A stretch of 20,305 nucleotides of DNA, from contig CAZNLJ010000064.1 of the NCBI GenBank assembly GCA_964573725.1, positions 1 through 20,305 on the forward strand, in the 5' to 3' direction. This document shows, in pieces, positions 13,023 to 20,150 of this stretch (positions are counted from its first letter, which is position 1; each line of letters starts with the position of its first letter). The position numbers and the translations under genes were made by a program. The notes beneath the pieces were generated by a model. It ran no database searches and was not told the origin of the DNA. It saw nothing but the letters and a program-made list of their open reading frames with translations. The DNA comes from UBA6168 sp964573725 (GTDB lineage: Bacteria; Bacteroidota; Bacteroidia; Chitinophagales; Saprospiraceae).

Positions 13023-13598
13023 ATGAAATCCCTTTGCTTCATGTTCTGCACCTACCTGCTGGTCCTGGACGCCACTGCCCAGGTCAACAGCCCCGGTGCG
13101 ACCGCGCCGGCCCCACCGGCGCCTGCGGAAACCGAAAGTCCCGCCGATACGAGCGGTTCCGCCACCCTGGACAGCCTCCTGCCCCCCGATATCGCCGCCC
13201 TGCTATCCCAGGGAAGGGTCGTCAGGGCCTATCTCCTCACCGAATGGGCTGCCGATACCACGGCGGCCGGCCTACTGGGTTTCCGGATCGAGCGGCAGAC
13301 CGACAGCCTGCCGCCGGCCCCGACCGATGAGATCCGCAAGCTCCTCACCGATCCCGGGACCTATGACGGCAGCCCCGCCGCCAAACGCTGCCTGTTCTCG
13401 CCCCGCTTGGGTCTCGACATCCGGCACGGCAACGAACGCAGCATCATCCTGGTCGCCACCAACTGCGATGTGCTGAAGGTCCTCACCCCCGATGGGAAGG
13501 TCCGCTTCACCGAGGATGTCGACGCCGCACACGACGGGTTTGCGGCCCTGGCCAGGGCCTTGTTTCCCGATACTTCCCAAAACCGCCGCAATTCCTGA
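13023..13598 (+). CDS. Exported protein of unknown function
   Basis: Predicted 191 residues. A signal peptide (KSLCFMFCTYLLVLDATAQ) is followed by a Pro/Ala/Thr-rich stretch (about 20-50). A globular part of about 140 residues contains the phrase AAKRCLFSPRLGLDIRHGNE and later IILVATNCDVLKVL, so two conserved-looking cysteines flank a beta-rich core. I do not recognise the family and see no catalytic motif. It begins a block of six same-strand genes, 30 bases before the first caspase-like gene of the block. This suggests it works with, or inhibits or presents, these exported proteases; that is inference from position only. Confidence 0.8.
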   Translation: MKSLCFMFCTYLLVLDATAQVNSPGATAPAPPAPAETESPADTSGSATLDSLLPPDIAALLSQGRVVRAYLLTEWAADTTAAGLLGFRIERQTDSLPPAPTDEIRKLLTDPGTYDGSPAAKRCLFSPRLGLDIRHGNERSIILVATNCDVLKVLTPDGKVRFTEDVDAAHDGFAALARALFPDTSQNRRNS

Positions 13599-13628
13599 TT
13601 CCTTTCACCTTTTTAAATATCAAATCAT

Positions 13629-14462
13629 ATGAATATCAGACAATTTATCAGCGCTTTCGCCCTCCTGCTCCTGCTCCTCCCGGCCGCCACCCAGGCGGCC
13701 ACCATCCACCTTATCCTGGTCTGTGAAACGGAAGACACCGGCATCGGCGCCCAGGTGGACGCCGCCCTCATGAAGGCACAGGTCCGCCACATCGCCGAAA
13801 TCACCCACATGGCGGCCCAGGTCCACGAATTCGACCGCCGGGACGGTCGTGTCGCCGGCTTCGTCACCGCTTTCCGGGCGGAAGCCGACGATGTGGTGTG
13901 GTTCCACTATTCCGGCCACGGCGCCAACGCCGGCAACGGCTGGCCCCAGTATACGGACGGCGGCGCCCGGTTCCCGCAGACGGATATCCATGAGATACTG
14001 CAGCGCTGTGGTGCCCGTCTCTGCATCACCATGTTCGATGCCTGCAACATCGGCGCCACCGAGGAAGCCTGGTCCCGGACCACCGGCATACCCGGCAACC
14101 AACTCAACCTGCTCTTCCGGAAGGCTACCGGTGACATCATGATCTCCAGCGCCACCGACGCCCGCTATTCCTGGGGTAGCCCGGACATGGGCGGCTTCGC
14201 CACGGCCTCCCTGGTACAGGCCATGAACCAGGTGGCCGTCACCCCGCAGGATACCCCCCGGTCCATGTGGAACAAGGTCCTCCTGTCCATGCGGCGGGAA
14301 ACCGACGGGATGTGCCAAAGTATCCGGAAGGAACCGCAACATCCCAAGTGGGACATGAACCTGGGCCTTGACCCGGTCAACGACCAGGAACCCGACATCC
14401 ACAACACACCCGAACGCCGTATCGACATGCGCCGCCTCGGCAATGCCTTCGGCCGGTCCTGA
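13629..14462 (+). CDS. Exported caspase-like protease (peptidase C14 family)
   Basis: Predicted 277 residues. The signal peptide is NIRQFISAFALLLLLLPAATQA. The mature part is a single caspase-like domain beginning with the strand IHLILVCETED. The catalytic pair is visible: H97 in HYSGHGANAG and C139 in MFDACNIG. The remaining C-terminal third (ISSATDARYSWG, FATASLVQAMNQ) fits the small-subunit region of the fold. There are no accessory domains. It lies 30 bases after the upstream exported protein and 106 bases before the caspase-LysM gene, to which it is closely similar in layout; H97 falls at the same residue number in both. Start choice is supported by the signal peptide. Confidence 0.9.
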   Translation: MNIRQFISAFALLLLLLPAATQAATIHLILVCETEDTGIGAQVDAALMKAQVRHIAEITHMAAQVHEFDRRDGRVAGFVTAFRAEADDVVWFHYSGHGANAGNGWPQYTDGGARFPQTDIHEILQRCGARLCITMFDACNIGATEEAWSRTTGIPGNQLNLLFRKATGDIMISSATDARYSWGSPDMGGFATASLVQAMNQVAVTPQDTPRSMWNKVLLSMRRETDGMCQSIRKEPQHPKWDMNLGLDPVNDQEPDIHNTPERRIDMRRLGNAFGRS

Positions 14463-14568
14463 GCCCTGCCTGGCCCCCTGCCTGCCCCTAAAAATCCGTC
14501 ACGGCGGGAACGCCCCGGCGGCGGTCGACCGGCCGCCGGGCTTCCTTTCGCCGCCTTTATCTTTTCCT

Positions 14569-15537
14569 ATGAAATATTGGTTGCTGATAATCTTTGGTTT
14601 GTGTCTCCGGCCCCTGTCGGGGCAACAGTTCCATCTCATCGTGCTGGCGGATACCGCCGACCCGGTCCTCCGGCCGGCCGTCCTCGTCAATGTGGACCGG
14701 CTCCGGAACCAAAGCCGGCGGCTGGCAGCGGAGCTGGACATGGCCTGGTGTGTGACGCAGTACATGGCCGACGGCTTGCGTTTTGCGAGGGCGGACAGCC
14801 TGCTGGCATCGCTCGGCTTCGGTCCCGATGATGTGGTGCTCTTTCATTACAGCGGGCACGGGGTCAACAGCGGGATTTCCCACTGGCCGAGATTCCTGCT
14901 GGAAGATTCGGGCAATCAGGCGGATTTGTTGTACTTTAATGCGGTCTTGCGGCAAAAGGGACCCCGTTTGCTCCTCAGCCTGGCGGATTGCTGCAATACC
15001 GGCGGCAGCCGCTTCCGGCCGAAAGCGGTATCGGCGGCGGCCGGCCCCGAATGGGTCGAGCTGCCCACGGATACCGCCGGACTGGCGGTCCTGTTCCGCG
15101 AATCGGCCGGCAACCTGGTCTGTTCCGGCAGCCGGGCCGGCCAGGCCTCCTATTATGAGGACCACCTCGGCGGCTATTTCACCCTGGCATTCTGCTACGC
15201 CTTGTCCCGGGCCGGGGGTGGGGCGCCGGCCTGGGACAGCCTGCTGGCCGACGTCGCTGCCATGACCACACAAATGACCCGGGAAATGGGCCGCGAGCAG
15301 GAACCCCAGTTCCTGTGGTTGCCCGGCCTGCCACCGGCCGCCGCCGCCGCACCGGTCCGGTATCACACGGTCCGCGAAGGGGAGACCTGCCGGCACCTTG
15401 CCCATACCTACGGGGTGTCGGTGGCGGACCTCCGTGCCTGGAACGGGCTGTCGGCGGATACCATCCGGGTGGGCATGCGGCTTCGGATCTTGTCCGGCCG
15501 CCCCTGGCCCTGCACCACCGTAAACCGAAGCGAATGA
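14569..15537 (+). CDS. Exported caspase-like protease with C-terminal LysM domain
   Basis: Predicted 322 residues. The signal peptide is KYWLLIIFGLCLRPLSGQ. The caspase-like domain begins FHLIVLADTAD, with H97 in HYSGHGVNSG and catalytic C142 in LADCCNTGG. After an Ala/Pro-rich linker, residues about 265-308 form a LysM domain (YHTVREGETCRHLAHTYGVS...LRAWNGL...VGMRLRI), which binds N-acetylglucosamine chains such as peptidoglycan or chitin. This would tether the protease to a cell wall, its own or another cell's. The ATG at 14569 is chosen for the signal peptide; the frame is open upstream to 14368 inside the previous gene. Its stop overlaps the sigma factor start (ATGA), which couples a protease to a transcription regulator. 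Confidence 0.92.
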   Translation: MKYWLLIIFGLCLRPLSGQQFHLIVLADTADPVLRPAVLVNVDRLRNQSRRLAAELDMAWCVTQYMADGLRFARADSLLASLGFGPDDVVLFHYSGHGVNSGISHWPRFLLEDSGNQADLLYFNAVLRQKGPRLLLSLADCCNTGGSRFRPKAVSAAAGPEWVELPTDTAGLAVLFRESAGNLVCSGSRAGQASYYEDHLGGYFTLAFCYALSRAGGGAPAWDSLLADVAAMTTQMTREMGREQEPQFLWLPGLPPAAAAAPVRYHTVREGETCRHLAHTYGVSVADLRAWNGLSADTIRVGMRLRILSGRPWPCTTVNRSE

Positions 15538-16100
15538 ATACACTCGACCGGCTCCGCTCCAAGGATTCCCGCCAGCGAAGGTCGGCTGTGAAGGAGGTCT
15601 ATGAAAAGGCCTACGGCCCGGTCTTCCATTTCGTCACCCGCAACAGCGGGGACGCCCGCCAGGCCAAGGACATCCTCCACCAGGCCTGGGAGGTGTTCGA
15701 AAACAAGCTGTTCGACCCGGACTTCCGGCTGGCCACCACCCCGGAGGCCTATCTCCTGGGGGTAGCCCGGAACTGCTGGTACAAGGAGCTGCGCCGCAAG
15801 CGCCGCCACCGGACGATATACCGGGAGCTGCCCGACCTGCCGGCCGAGGACAGCTTTTCCGCCGGCCGGGAGGGCGCCGTCCGACGGGTCATGGCCTTGC
15901 TCGCCGATGCGGCCTTCGCCCACTGTCGGGAAATCCTCCTCCACTTCTACCGCGGATGGTCCATGGAGGAAATCGCCGAGGAAAAGGGGTTCAGCGGCCC
16001 GGATTCCGCCAAATCGCAAAAAGCCAAATGCCTGCGGAAATTGCGGGCCGTCTGCCTGCACGATCGGGTCCTCCGCGACCTGATGGGACTAGACGGATGA
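15534..16100 (+). CDS. ECF-type RNA polymerase sigma factor
   Basis: Predicted 188 residues. Region 2 is at about residues 20-90: YGPVFHFVTRNSGDARQAKD, HQAWEVFENK, then EAYLLGVARNCWYKELRRKRRH, which would bind the -10 element and core polymerase. Region 4 is at about 125-180, with the helix-turn-helix HCREILLHFYRGWSMEEIAE followed by SAKSQKAKCLRKLR. The two-domain layout and size fit extracytoplasmic-function sigma factors. The start at 15534 overlaps the stop of the caspase-LysM gene. It is followed after 22 bases by a membrane TPR protein, the position where an anti-sigma factor is usual. It probably transcribes this protease block and perhaps other loci; no target promoter can be named from the window. 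Confidence 0.92.
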   Translation: MNTLDRLRSKDSRQRRSAVKEVYEKAYGPVFHFVTRNSGDARQAKDILHQAWEVFENKLFDPDFRLATTPEAYLLGVARNCWYKELRRKRRHRTIYRELPDLPAEDSFSAGREGAVRRVMALLADAAFAHCREILLHFYRGWSMEEIAEEKGFSGPDSAKSQKAKCLRKLRAVCLHDRVLRDLMGLDG

Positions 16101-16122
16101 GCCTGCTCTTACCTGAAACGAT

Positions 16123-16776
16123 ATGGAAAAAGAAATCGATCCAATCATCCGGGAAGCGCTCGCCCGGATGGTGCGGCAGCAAGACCTGCACCGGGAGCTG
16201 GACAGCGTCCATGCGGAATTGGCGGCGGAAGGGCGCTTGTCGACCGACCGCCCCTTGTTCCGGCGGACTTGGTTCCGTGCCGCCGCCGCCGCGGTGGCGG
16301 TATCGGCCATCGCCACCTGGTGGCTGTGGCAACCGGAGCCGGCGGAAAACCTGTATGCCGCCCACTTCGCGCCGCTGCCGGCAGGGGTCTTGTCCGGAAC
16401 CAAAGGGGCCGGCGGCGGAAATGCCGACGGCTGGGTTCGGGCCTACGACCGCGCGGATTATGCCGCCGCCGCCGCCGGACTGGAAAGCTGCCTGGCCGCC
16501 GGGGACTGCCCGGCCGTGCAAGCCCTCTATCTCGGCATCGCCCGGCTGGAGCTGCGGCAGCCGGAAAAAGCACTCGCCGCCTTGTTGCCGCTGGCGACGG
16601 ACTCCACCCTGTATGTGGCCCGTCGGAATCTTGCACGCTTTTACAGCGCCCTGGCTTATGTACAGGTGGCGGATTATCGCTCCGCCCGCTTCCGGCTGGA
16701 TGAATTCCTCGCTTCCGAAAACCGCGAAAACCCTTTTTATGAAAAAGCGCAGGCCCTTCGGGAGGCCCTTCCCTGA
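16123..16776 (+). CDS. Membrane TPR protein, possible anti-sigma partner
   Basis: Predicted 217 residues. The first 47 residues are a short cytoplasmic helix-rich part (EIDPIIREALARMVRQQDLH), followed by a membrane segment at about 50-69 (WFRAAAAAVAVSAIATWWLW). The outer part (about 95-217) contains TPR-like helical repeats (WVRAYDRADYAAAAAGLESC, VQALYLGIARLELRQPEKAL, ARFYSALAYVQVADYRSARF). It lacks the zinc-binding HxxxCxxC motif of ZAS anti-sigma factors. Its place directly after the sigma factor and its single-span layout suggest it holds the sigma factor at the membrane (inference). Its last 38 bases overlap the next gene, which starts in another frame at 16739. Confidence 0.8.
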   Translation: MEKEIDPIIREALARMVRQQDLHRELDSVHAELAAEGRLSTDRPLFRRTWFRAAAAAVAVSAIATWWLWQPEPAENLYAAHFAPLPAGVLSGTKGAGGGNADGWVRAYDRADYAAAAAGLESCLAAGDCPAVQALYLGIARLELRQPEKALAALLPLATDSTLYVARRNLARFYSALAYVQVADYRSARFRLDEFLASENRENPFYEKAQALREALP

Positions 16777-17542
16777 ATGCTGGCAGCTGTGCCTGCCGTT
16801 GCTGCTGGCTGCCTTCCCGCTGTCCGGCCAATCCCTTCATGCTGTCCTGGTCGGTGACCTGGGCAGGAACGGGGGGATCGGGGGCGGGGTCCGGCAGGAC
16901 CTCGACCGGGTCTACCACGAATTGGATTTCCTGTGCCGTGTGCTGGATTTACCGTTCTCGAGCAGCACCTTCGCCACCGAGCAACAGTTCGACGGTGCTG
17001 CCGTCCTGCAACATCTTCGGGAATTACCGGTGGACAAGGACCGGATCCTCGTCTTCTATTACTCCGGCCATGGCCAATGCAGTAAGGATAATCCCTTGCC
17101 GTACCTCCGGATCGGCAAGGGACTTCACATGCAGGAGGTGCTCCAGGCCATCCGCGACAAAAGACCGCAGCTGGCGCTCGTCCTCACCGATTGTTGCAAT
17201 GGGGACCCGCCCCGGCAGTATGCCGACCGATCGGATATCCGGCACTTTCCCTCCACCCGACAGCTGGACAACCTCGCTTTCCTGTTCCAGGATTTCCGGG
17301 GGGAAATCGTCGCCACCGCCGCCCGCTACGGCCAGGAGGCCTACATCGGTCCGCAGGGCAGCTATTTCACCCAGTCCTTTTTCGACGTGCTCCGCCAACT
17401 GACCACCGCCGAGGTGTTCCCCAACTGGACCATGGTGCTCACCCGGACACAGGAACGGACCCGCCGGCAGGTCGAACTCGACAAGTTCGACCTGCAGTTG
17501 CCTTATTTCAACATCAACATCAGCCGGCTGCGCCGCGACTGA
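16739..17542 (+). CDS. Exported caspase-like protease (peptidase C14 family)
   Basis: Predicted 267 residues. A charged start (MKKRRPFGR) and hydrophobic core (LCLPLLLAAFPLSGQ) make a signal peptide. The mature part is a caspase-like domain beginning LHAVLVGDLGRN, with H111 in FYYSGHGQCSKDN and catalytic C153 in LTDCCNGDPP. The segment EIVATAARYGQEAYIGPQGSYFTQSFFD fits the region after the catalytic cysteine. There is no accessory domain. The ATG at 16739 lies within the TPR gene, a 38-base overlap; it is preferred because it gives the full signal peptide. An ATG right after the TPR stop (16777) is out of frame and gives no similar protein. It closes the + strand block. Confidence 0.9.
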   Translation: MKKRRPFGRPFPECWQLCLPLLLAAFPLSGQSLHAVLVGDLGRNGGIGGGVRQDLDRVYHELDFLCRVLDLPFSSSTFATEQQFDGAAVLQHLRELPVDKDRILVFYYSGHGQCSKDNPLPYLRIGKGLHMQEVLQAIRDKRPQLALVLTDCCNGDPPRQYADRSDIRHFPSTRQLDNLAFLFQDFRGEIVATAARYGQEAYIGPQGSYFTQSFFDVLRQLTTAEVFPNWTMVLTRTQERTRRQVELDKFDLQLPYFNINISRLRRD

Positions 17543-17892
17543 ACCGCGATGCGGTCGGGTCCTACCCGAATTTCCCTCCGTAACTTGCCGATGTATGTCC
17601 CCTCCGACCCGCTCCTTCCCACACTCCTTTCCAGCCCAGCAGGGAAGTACAGGCCCTTCTTCGCCCGGTGGTTTCACTTCCTTTTTCCCGTTTATTGACA
17701 TCAAAGGGCCCGGATTCCCCGTCATTCGCCTTATGCGCGTCCCACCTCCGCCACGGAGCGGTGCAGCAAGTTTTGTCTTCATCAGGGATAGGTGTTATCC
17801 GCTTGTTGGCTTCAACCATCGGGCCAATGGGTCGGCTGTCGCCCGGAGGCCGATGCACGCTGCGATCGGTGCCATCCGGTTCCGGCCCCGCC
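17543..17892. other. Gap between convergent genes
   Basis: About 350 bases between two genes that face each other. It starts with two adjacent small hairpins, ACCGC-GAT-GCGGT (17543-17555) and CGGGT-CCT-ACCCG (17556-17568), followed by a short pyrimidine stretch; together they may slow or end transcription. A 35-codon open frame at 17591-17698 has no recognisable features. The remaining open frames are low-quality. Confidence 0.5.
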
Positions 17893-18444
17893 TCAGCCGC
17901 CGGCGGAAAACTGATACGCCAGGACCAAGGCCAATATCCAGGTTCCCCAGCCCAGGGCCTCCATGCCGATGAGTTTCCCCTTCGCTTTCTTTTTATAGCA
18001 CAGCAGGTATTCCGGGTCGCTGAACAGGTCCTTGTTGGTGGACATCAATACGGTCCGGCGCCCTTTTTCCGGATACGGACTGGACAGGGCCGTCCCGACC
18101 ATCGCGATGGGCCCGAACAAGACCCCCAGCAGGAAATGGCCGCCGTTCTTGCCGTGGTACAGGGCGGCATCCGTCTTGCCGCGGAAACACCGGTTGGGAT
18201 CCTGGGCACTTAGCCGCAGGTATTCGGTGTAGACCTTGTCCTGCGGATCTTCGAACCGGATCGACAGGATATCCGCCGCCGGAATCCGGAATTTTTCTCC
18301 GCCCGCCCGGAAGGTGACGTGGCAGTCCCGGATCCGGATGATTTTCCCTTCGAACGACGGCCCTTCGGCCAGGGTCAGGATGTCGCCGGCCAGGAGGTTA
18401 CCGGCCAGCAGCCCGGCCAGCAGCATGAGGATGGTTTTTCGCAT
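17893..18444 (-). CDS. Small membrane protein with signal peptide, unknown function
   Basis: Predicted 183 residues. It begins with a signal peptide (RKTILMLLAGLLAGNLLAG). About 60 residues follow that look like a small beta-barrel-type domain (FEGKIIRIRDCHVTFRAGGE, then IPAADILSIRFEDP), similar in feel to proteins that carry a short nucleotide- or ligand-independent beta domain before membrane helices. Two hydrophobic segments follow (FLLGVLFGPIAMVGTAL and WGTWILALVLAYQF), separated by a basic loop. I do not recognise a named family. The ATG at 18444 is chosen for the signal peptide over an in-frame start at 18528 whose extension overlaps the likely promoter. It is transcribed away from the adhesin-like gene and is probably a single-gene unit. 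Confidence 0.8.
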   Translation of the reverse strand: MRKTILMLLAGLLAGNLLAGDILTLAEGPSFEGKIIRIRDCHVTFRAGGEKFRIPAADILSIRFEDPQDKVYTEYLRLSAQDPNRCFRGKTDAALYHGKNGGHFLLGVLFGPIAMVGTALSSPYPEKGRRTVLMSTNKDLFSDPEYLLCYKKKAKGKLIGMEALGWGTWILALVLAYQFSAGG

Positions 18445-18507
18445 GACGATTGATTTTTGTGAAGTTGGGTTGGATGGATGGCCTCCGGCCGGAAGCCGGA
18501 AGTCCCA

Positions 18508-18538
18508 ACAAGATAGGAAAGCACACACGAACGGCCAA
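18508..18538 (-). promoter_or_regulatory. Bacteroidota-type promoter for the gene at 17893-18444
   Basis: On the minus strand, TTGG (18538-18535) is followed after 19 bases by TATCTTGT (18515-18508). This fits the Bacteroidota primary promoter, TTG about 20 bases before TAnnTTTG, with one mismatch. A transcript would start near 18500 and carry a 5' leader of about 55 bases before the ATG at 18444. It is the best promoter match in the window. Confidence 0.5.
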
Positions 18539-18645
18539 GGATAAGGCCGGAATTATACACCGCCCCCTTCCCGGATGCCGTGTCCGAACGGGCCCTGCGG
18601 GGATACCCGGCGATACCAATGGCCCGGGCAGGAAAAAGAACCCGA

Positions 18646-19914
18646 TCATTCCGCCGCACAGCGGACGGAATAGCCGTGCGTCCGGCCGGGGTAGTACAGG
18701 TAGGCAAGGCCGCTGCCGAACATCAAGTTCCAGGAAGCGTTGGAGTAGGTGTAATTCGCGGTACTGCTCCAATAATAGCCGTCCAGGCCCCGACTTTGCA
18801 GCAAACCCTCGAAATTCTTGTTGCGGTAGCCGGCCGCCGGCAGCATCAGCCCGGCCCCGAAGAAACGCCCGGTCGTGTAATTGGTGGCGCTGTCCACCCA
18901 GGTACCTGTAACACTCGTGGTATTGTTCGCGAGGACCCCGTCCCATTCCGCTTTTCCGGGGACCCGGAAACCGGCCGGACAGGGGTCTTCGCTGGTCTTG
19001 GTACTATCCGACCAGGCACCGGTTGGTGCGTTGGCCGTGCTCCAGCCGGCAATGGTGTCGCGGTTGGCCTGGGTGGAGTCGGGCCCCGTCGGTCCGTGCG
19101 CGAAATGCACCGTGTTGGCAGTCAGCCATTGGGTGGCATCCGGTCCTTTTCGGCCCCATTGCCAGTACCCGCCGTTGATTTCCCAGCTCGGCTCGAAAGG
19201 GTCGGCGGAAGTATTCGCAGCGGCGAGATTGTGACACATGAAGAACAGCGTATCTGTGGCATTGACCTTGGCCCAGCATGTTGGGGCCGCTTCCGTCACC
19301 GGCAAGGAAAGCAGGCAGCCTTGTCCCCCGATGTTGAGTGCGAAACCTGCCGTGCCGCCGCCGGTCGGAATCCCGGTAATCGCATAGGCCAGGCTGTCTG
19401 CGCCGGAGGCGAAGTTCCCGGCAGCCAGCGTCGCCGTCAGCCCGGTGACCCCGGTCGAGGCGACGGTTTGTCCGTTGTGGGGACTGCCGGTACCACCGGT
19501 GTATGGGACCTTGACGACGATCCCGTCAGCGGCCTGGCCGGAGACCAGGTTGCCGGACGCTCCGGCGCCGCCGCAGTCCAGCGTGCTGATGGTTCCCATA
19601 CAGCCGAACGGGTACCAGGAAGGTTCCGAAGGGCTTCCGTAGTTGATTTGCAAACAGTTGGCTGTCGTATTGAAAATCATCAGCCCGGTCGCCGGCCCGT
19701 CGATCGCGTCCCGTTGGGCGACCGTCATGCGGGGCAACAGGAATCCTTTCTCGGTACTTTGCAAGTCCAGCAGGGCGGACGGTTCGGTCTGGCCATGAAG
19801 ATGGAAGGGTAGCACCAGGATGGCCAGGATCGCCGGCAGAACCGTCAGGCGTATCCGTGATGTTGGTATCGGGTCTTTTGCTCGGCTGGAAAGGATGGTC
19901 GGCTTGGTTTTCAT
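18646..19914 (-). CDS. Secreted adhesin-like protein with Fib_succ_major domain
   Basis: Predicted 422 residues. A basic N-region precedes a hydrophobic core (LTVLPAILAILVLPFHLHGQ), a signal peptide. Residues about 50-105 are a Bacteroidota tail-fibre-like head (SALLDLQSTEKGFLLPRMT, then GLMIFNTTANCLQINYG). Residues about 110-195 are a Gly/Thr-rich beta domain (VPYTGGTGSPHNGQTV, GVTGLTATLAAGNF) frequent in Bacteroidota surface proteins. Residues about 205-422 are a Fib_succ_major domain (MCHNLAAANTSADPFEPSWE, GYWQWGRKGP, HFAHGPTGP, PCPAGFRVP, LMLPAAGYRN) ending YYWSS...YSVRCAAE. It shares long identical runs with the ectodomain of the kinase at 6685. The ATG at 19914 is chosen for the signal peptide; the frame runs open to 20115. 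A ligand-binding surface role is likely. Confidence 0.93.
   Translation of the reverse strand: MKTKPTILSSRAKDPIPTSRIRLTVLPAILAILVLPFHLHGQTEPSALLDLQSTEKGFLLPRMTVAQRDAIDGPATGLMIFNTTANCLQINYGSPSEPSWYPFGCMGTISTLDCGGAGASGNLVSGQAADGIVVKVPYTGGTGSPHNGQTVASTGVTGLTATLAAGNFASGADSLAYAITGIPTGGGTAGFALNIGGQGCLLSLPVTEAAPTCWAKVNATDTLFFMCHNLAAANTSADPFEPSWEINGGYWQWGRKGPDATQWLTANTVHFAHGPTGPDSTQANRDTIAGWSTANAPTGAWSDSTKTSEDPCPAGFRVPGKAEWDGVLANNTTSVTGTWVDSATNYTTGRFFGAGLMLPAAGYRNKNFEGLLQSRGLDGYYWSSTANYTYSNASWNLMFGSGLAYLYYPGRTHGYSVRCAAE
18670..18762 (-). other. Candidate variable region in the adhesin-like tail
   Basis: Thirty-one codons between YYWSS and SVRCAAE. They include AAT, TAC, ACC, TCC, AAC, GGC, CTT, CCC, CAC and TAT at positions that vary against the kinase tail at 8944-9030. 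Over the final 27 aligned residues, 12 differ and 9 of those 12 keep the same third base. An AAT in the kinase gene sits opposite CTT here. This fits adenine substitution from related templates, though a GC-rich genome also favours shared third-position C. Confidence 0.4.
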
Positions 19915-20150
19915 GCGCAGTGTTGGATGGTATGGGTTGGATATGGTCTTGTCATTGCCGGTCCGCGCGGCCGGCCTGTGTGCCGGAGCTCGTCCGGTGC
20001 CTGCCTGTCCATGCGGTCGAAGGCCGTCGCCCCCGGCTTGCCCCCGGACCCTTTCGCATCGATCGGGCGGGGTGTGCCGGCCGGTCTTCATAAGCATGCC
20101 CATCGGGTCCGGCAAAGCCGGTCGATAAGTCGGAAAAAAGTCGGGTTGAT
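19915..20150. other. Upstream region of the adhesin-like gene
   Basis: About 235 bases before the start of the minus-strand adhesin-like gene. A small perfect hairpin CCGGCAAAGCCGG lies at 20110-20122. No convincing -33/-7 pair was found for the minus strand. The frame of the gene stays open through most of it, but the composition does not look coding and it precedes the signal peptide. Confidence 0.4.

Noticed and set aside
14558..14565. TATCTTTT as a promoter for the caspase-LysM gene
   Set aside because: It ends three bases before the ATG, which would need a leaderless transcript, and no -33 element is visible.
16777..16779. ATG directly after the TPR gene stop as the start of the last caspase gene
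   Set aside because: It is out of frame with the caspase domain. The in-frame ATG at 16739 gives a full signal peptide.
17591..17698. A 35-codon open frame starting ATGTATGTC, with TAACTTG just upstream
   Set aside because: The -7-like box is only four bases from the ATG and has no -33 partner. The peptide has no signal peptide or motif, and it lies between convergent genes.
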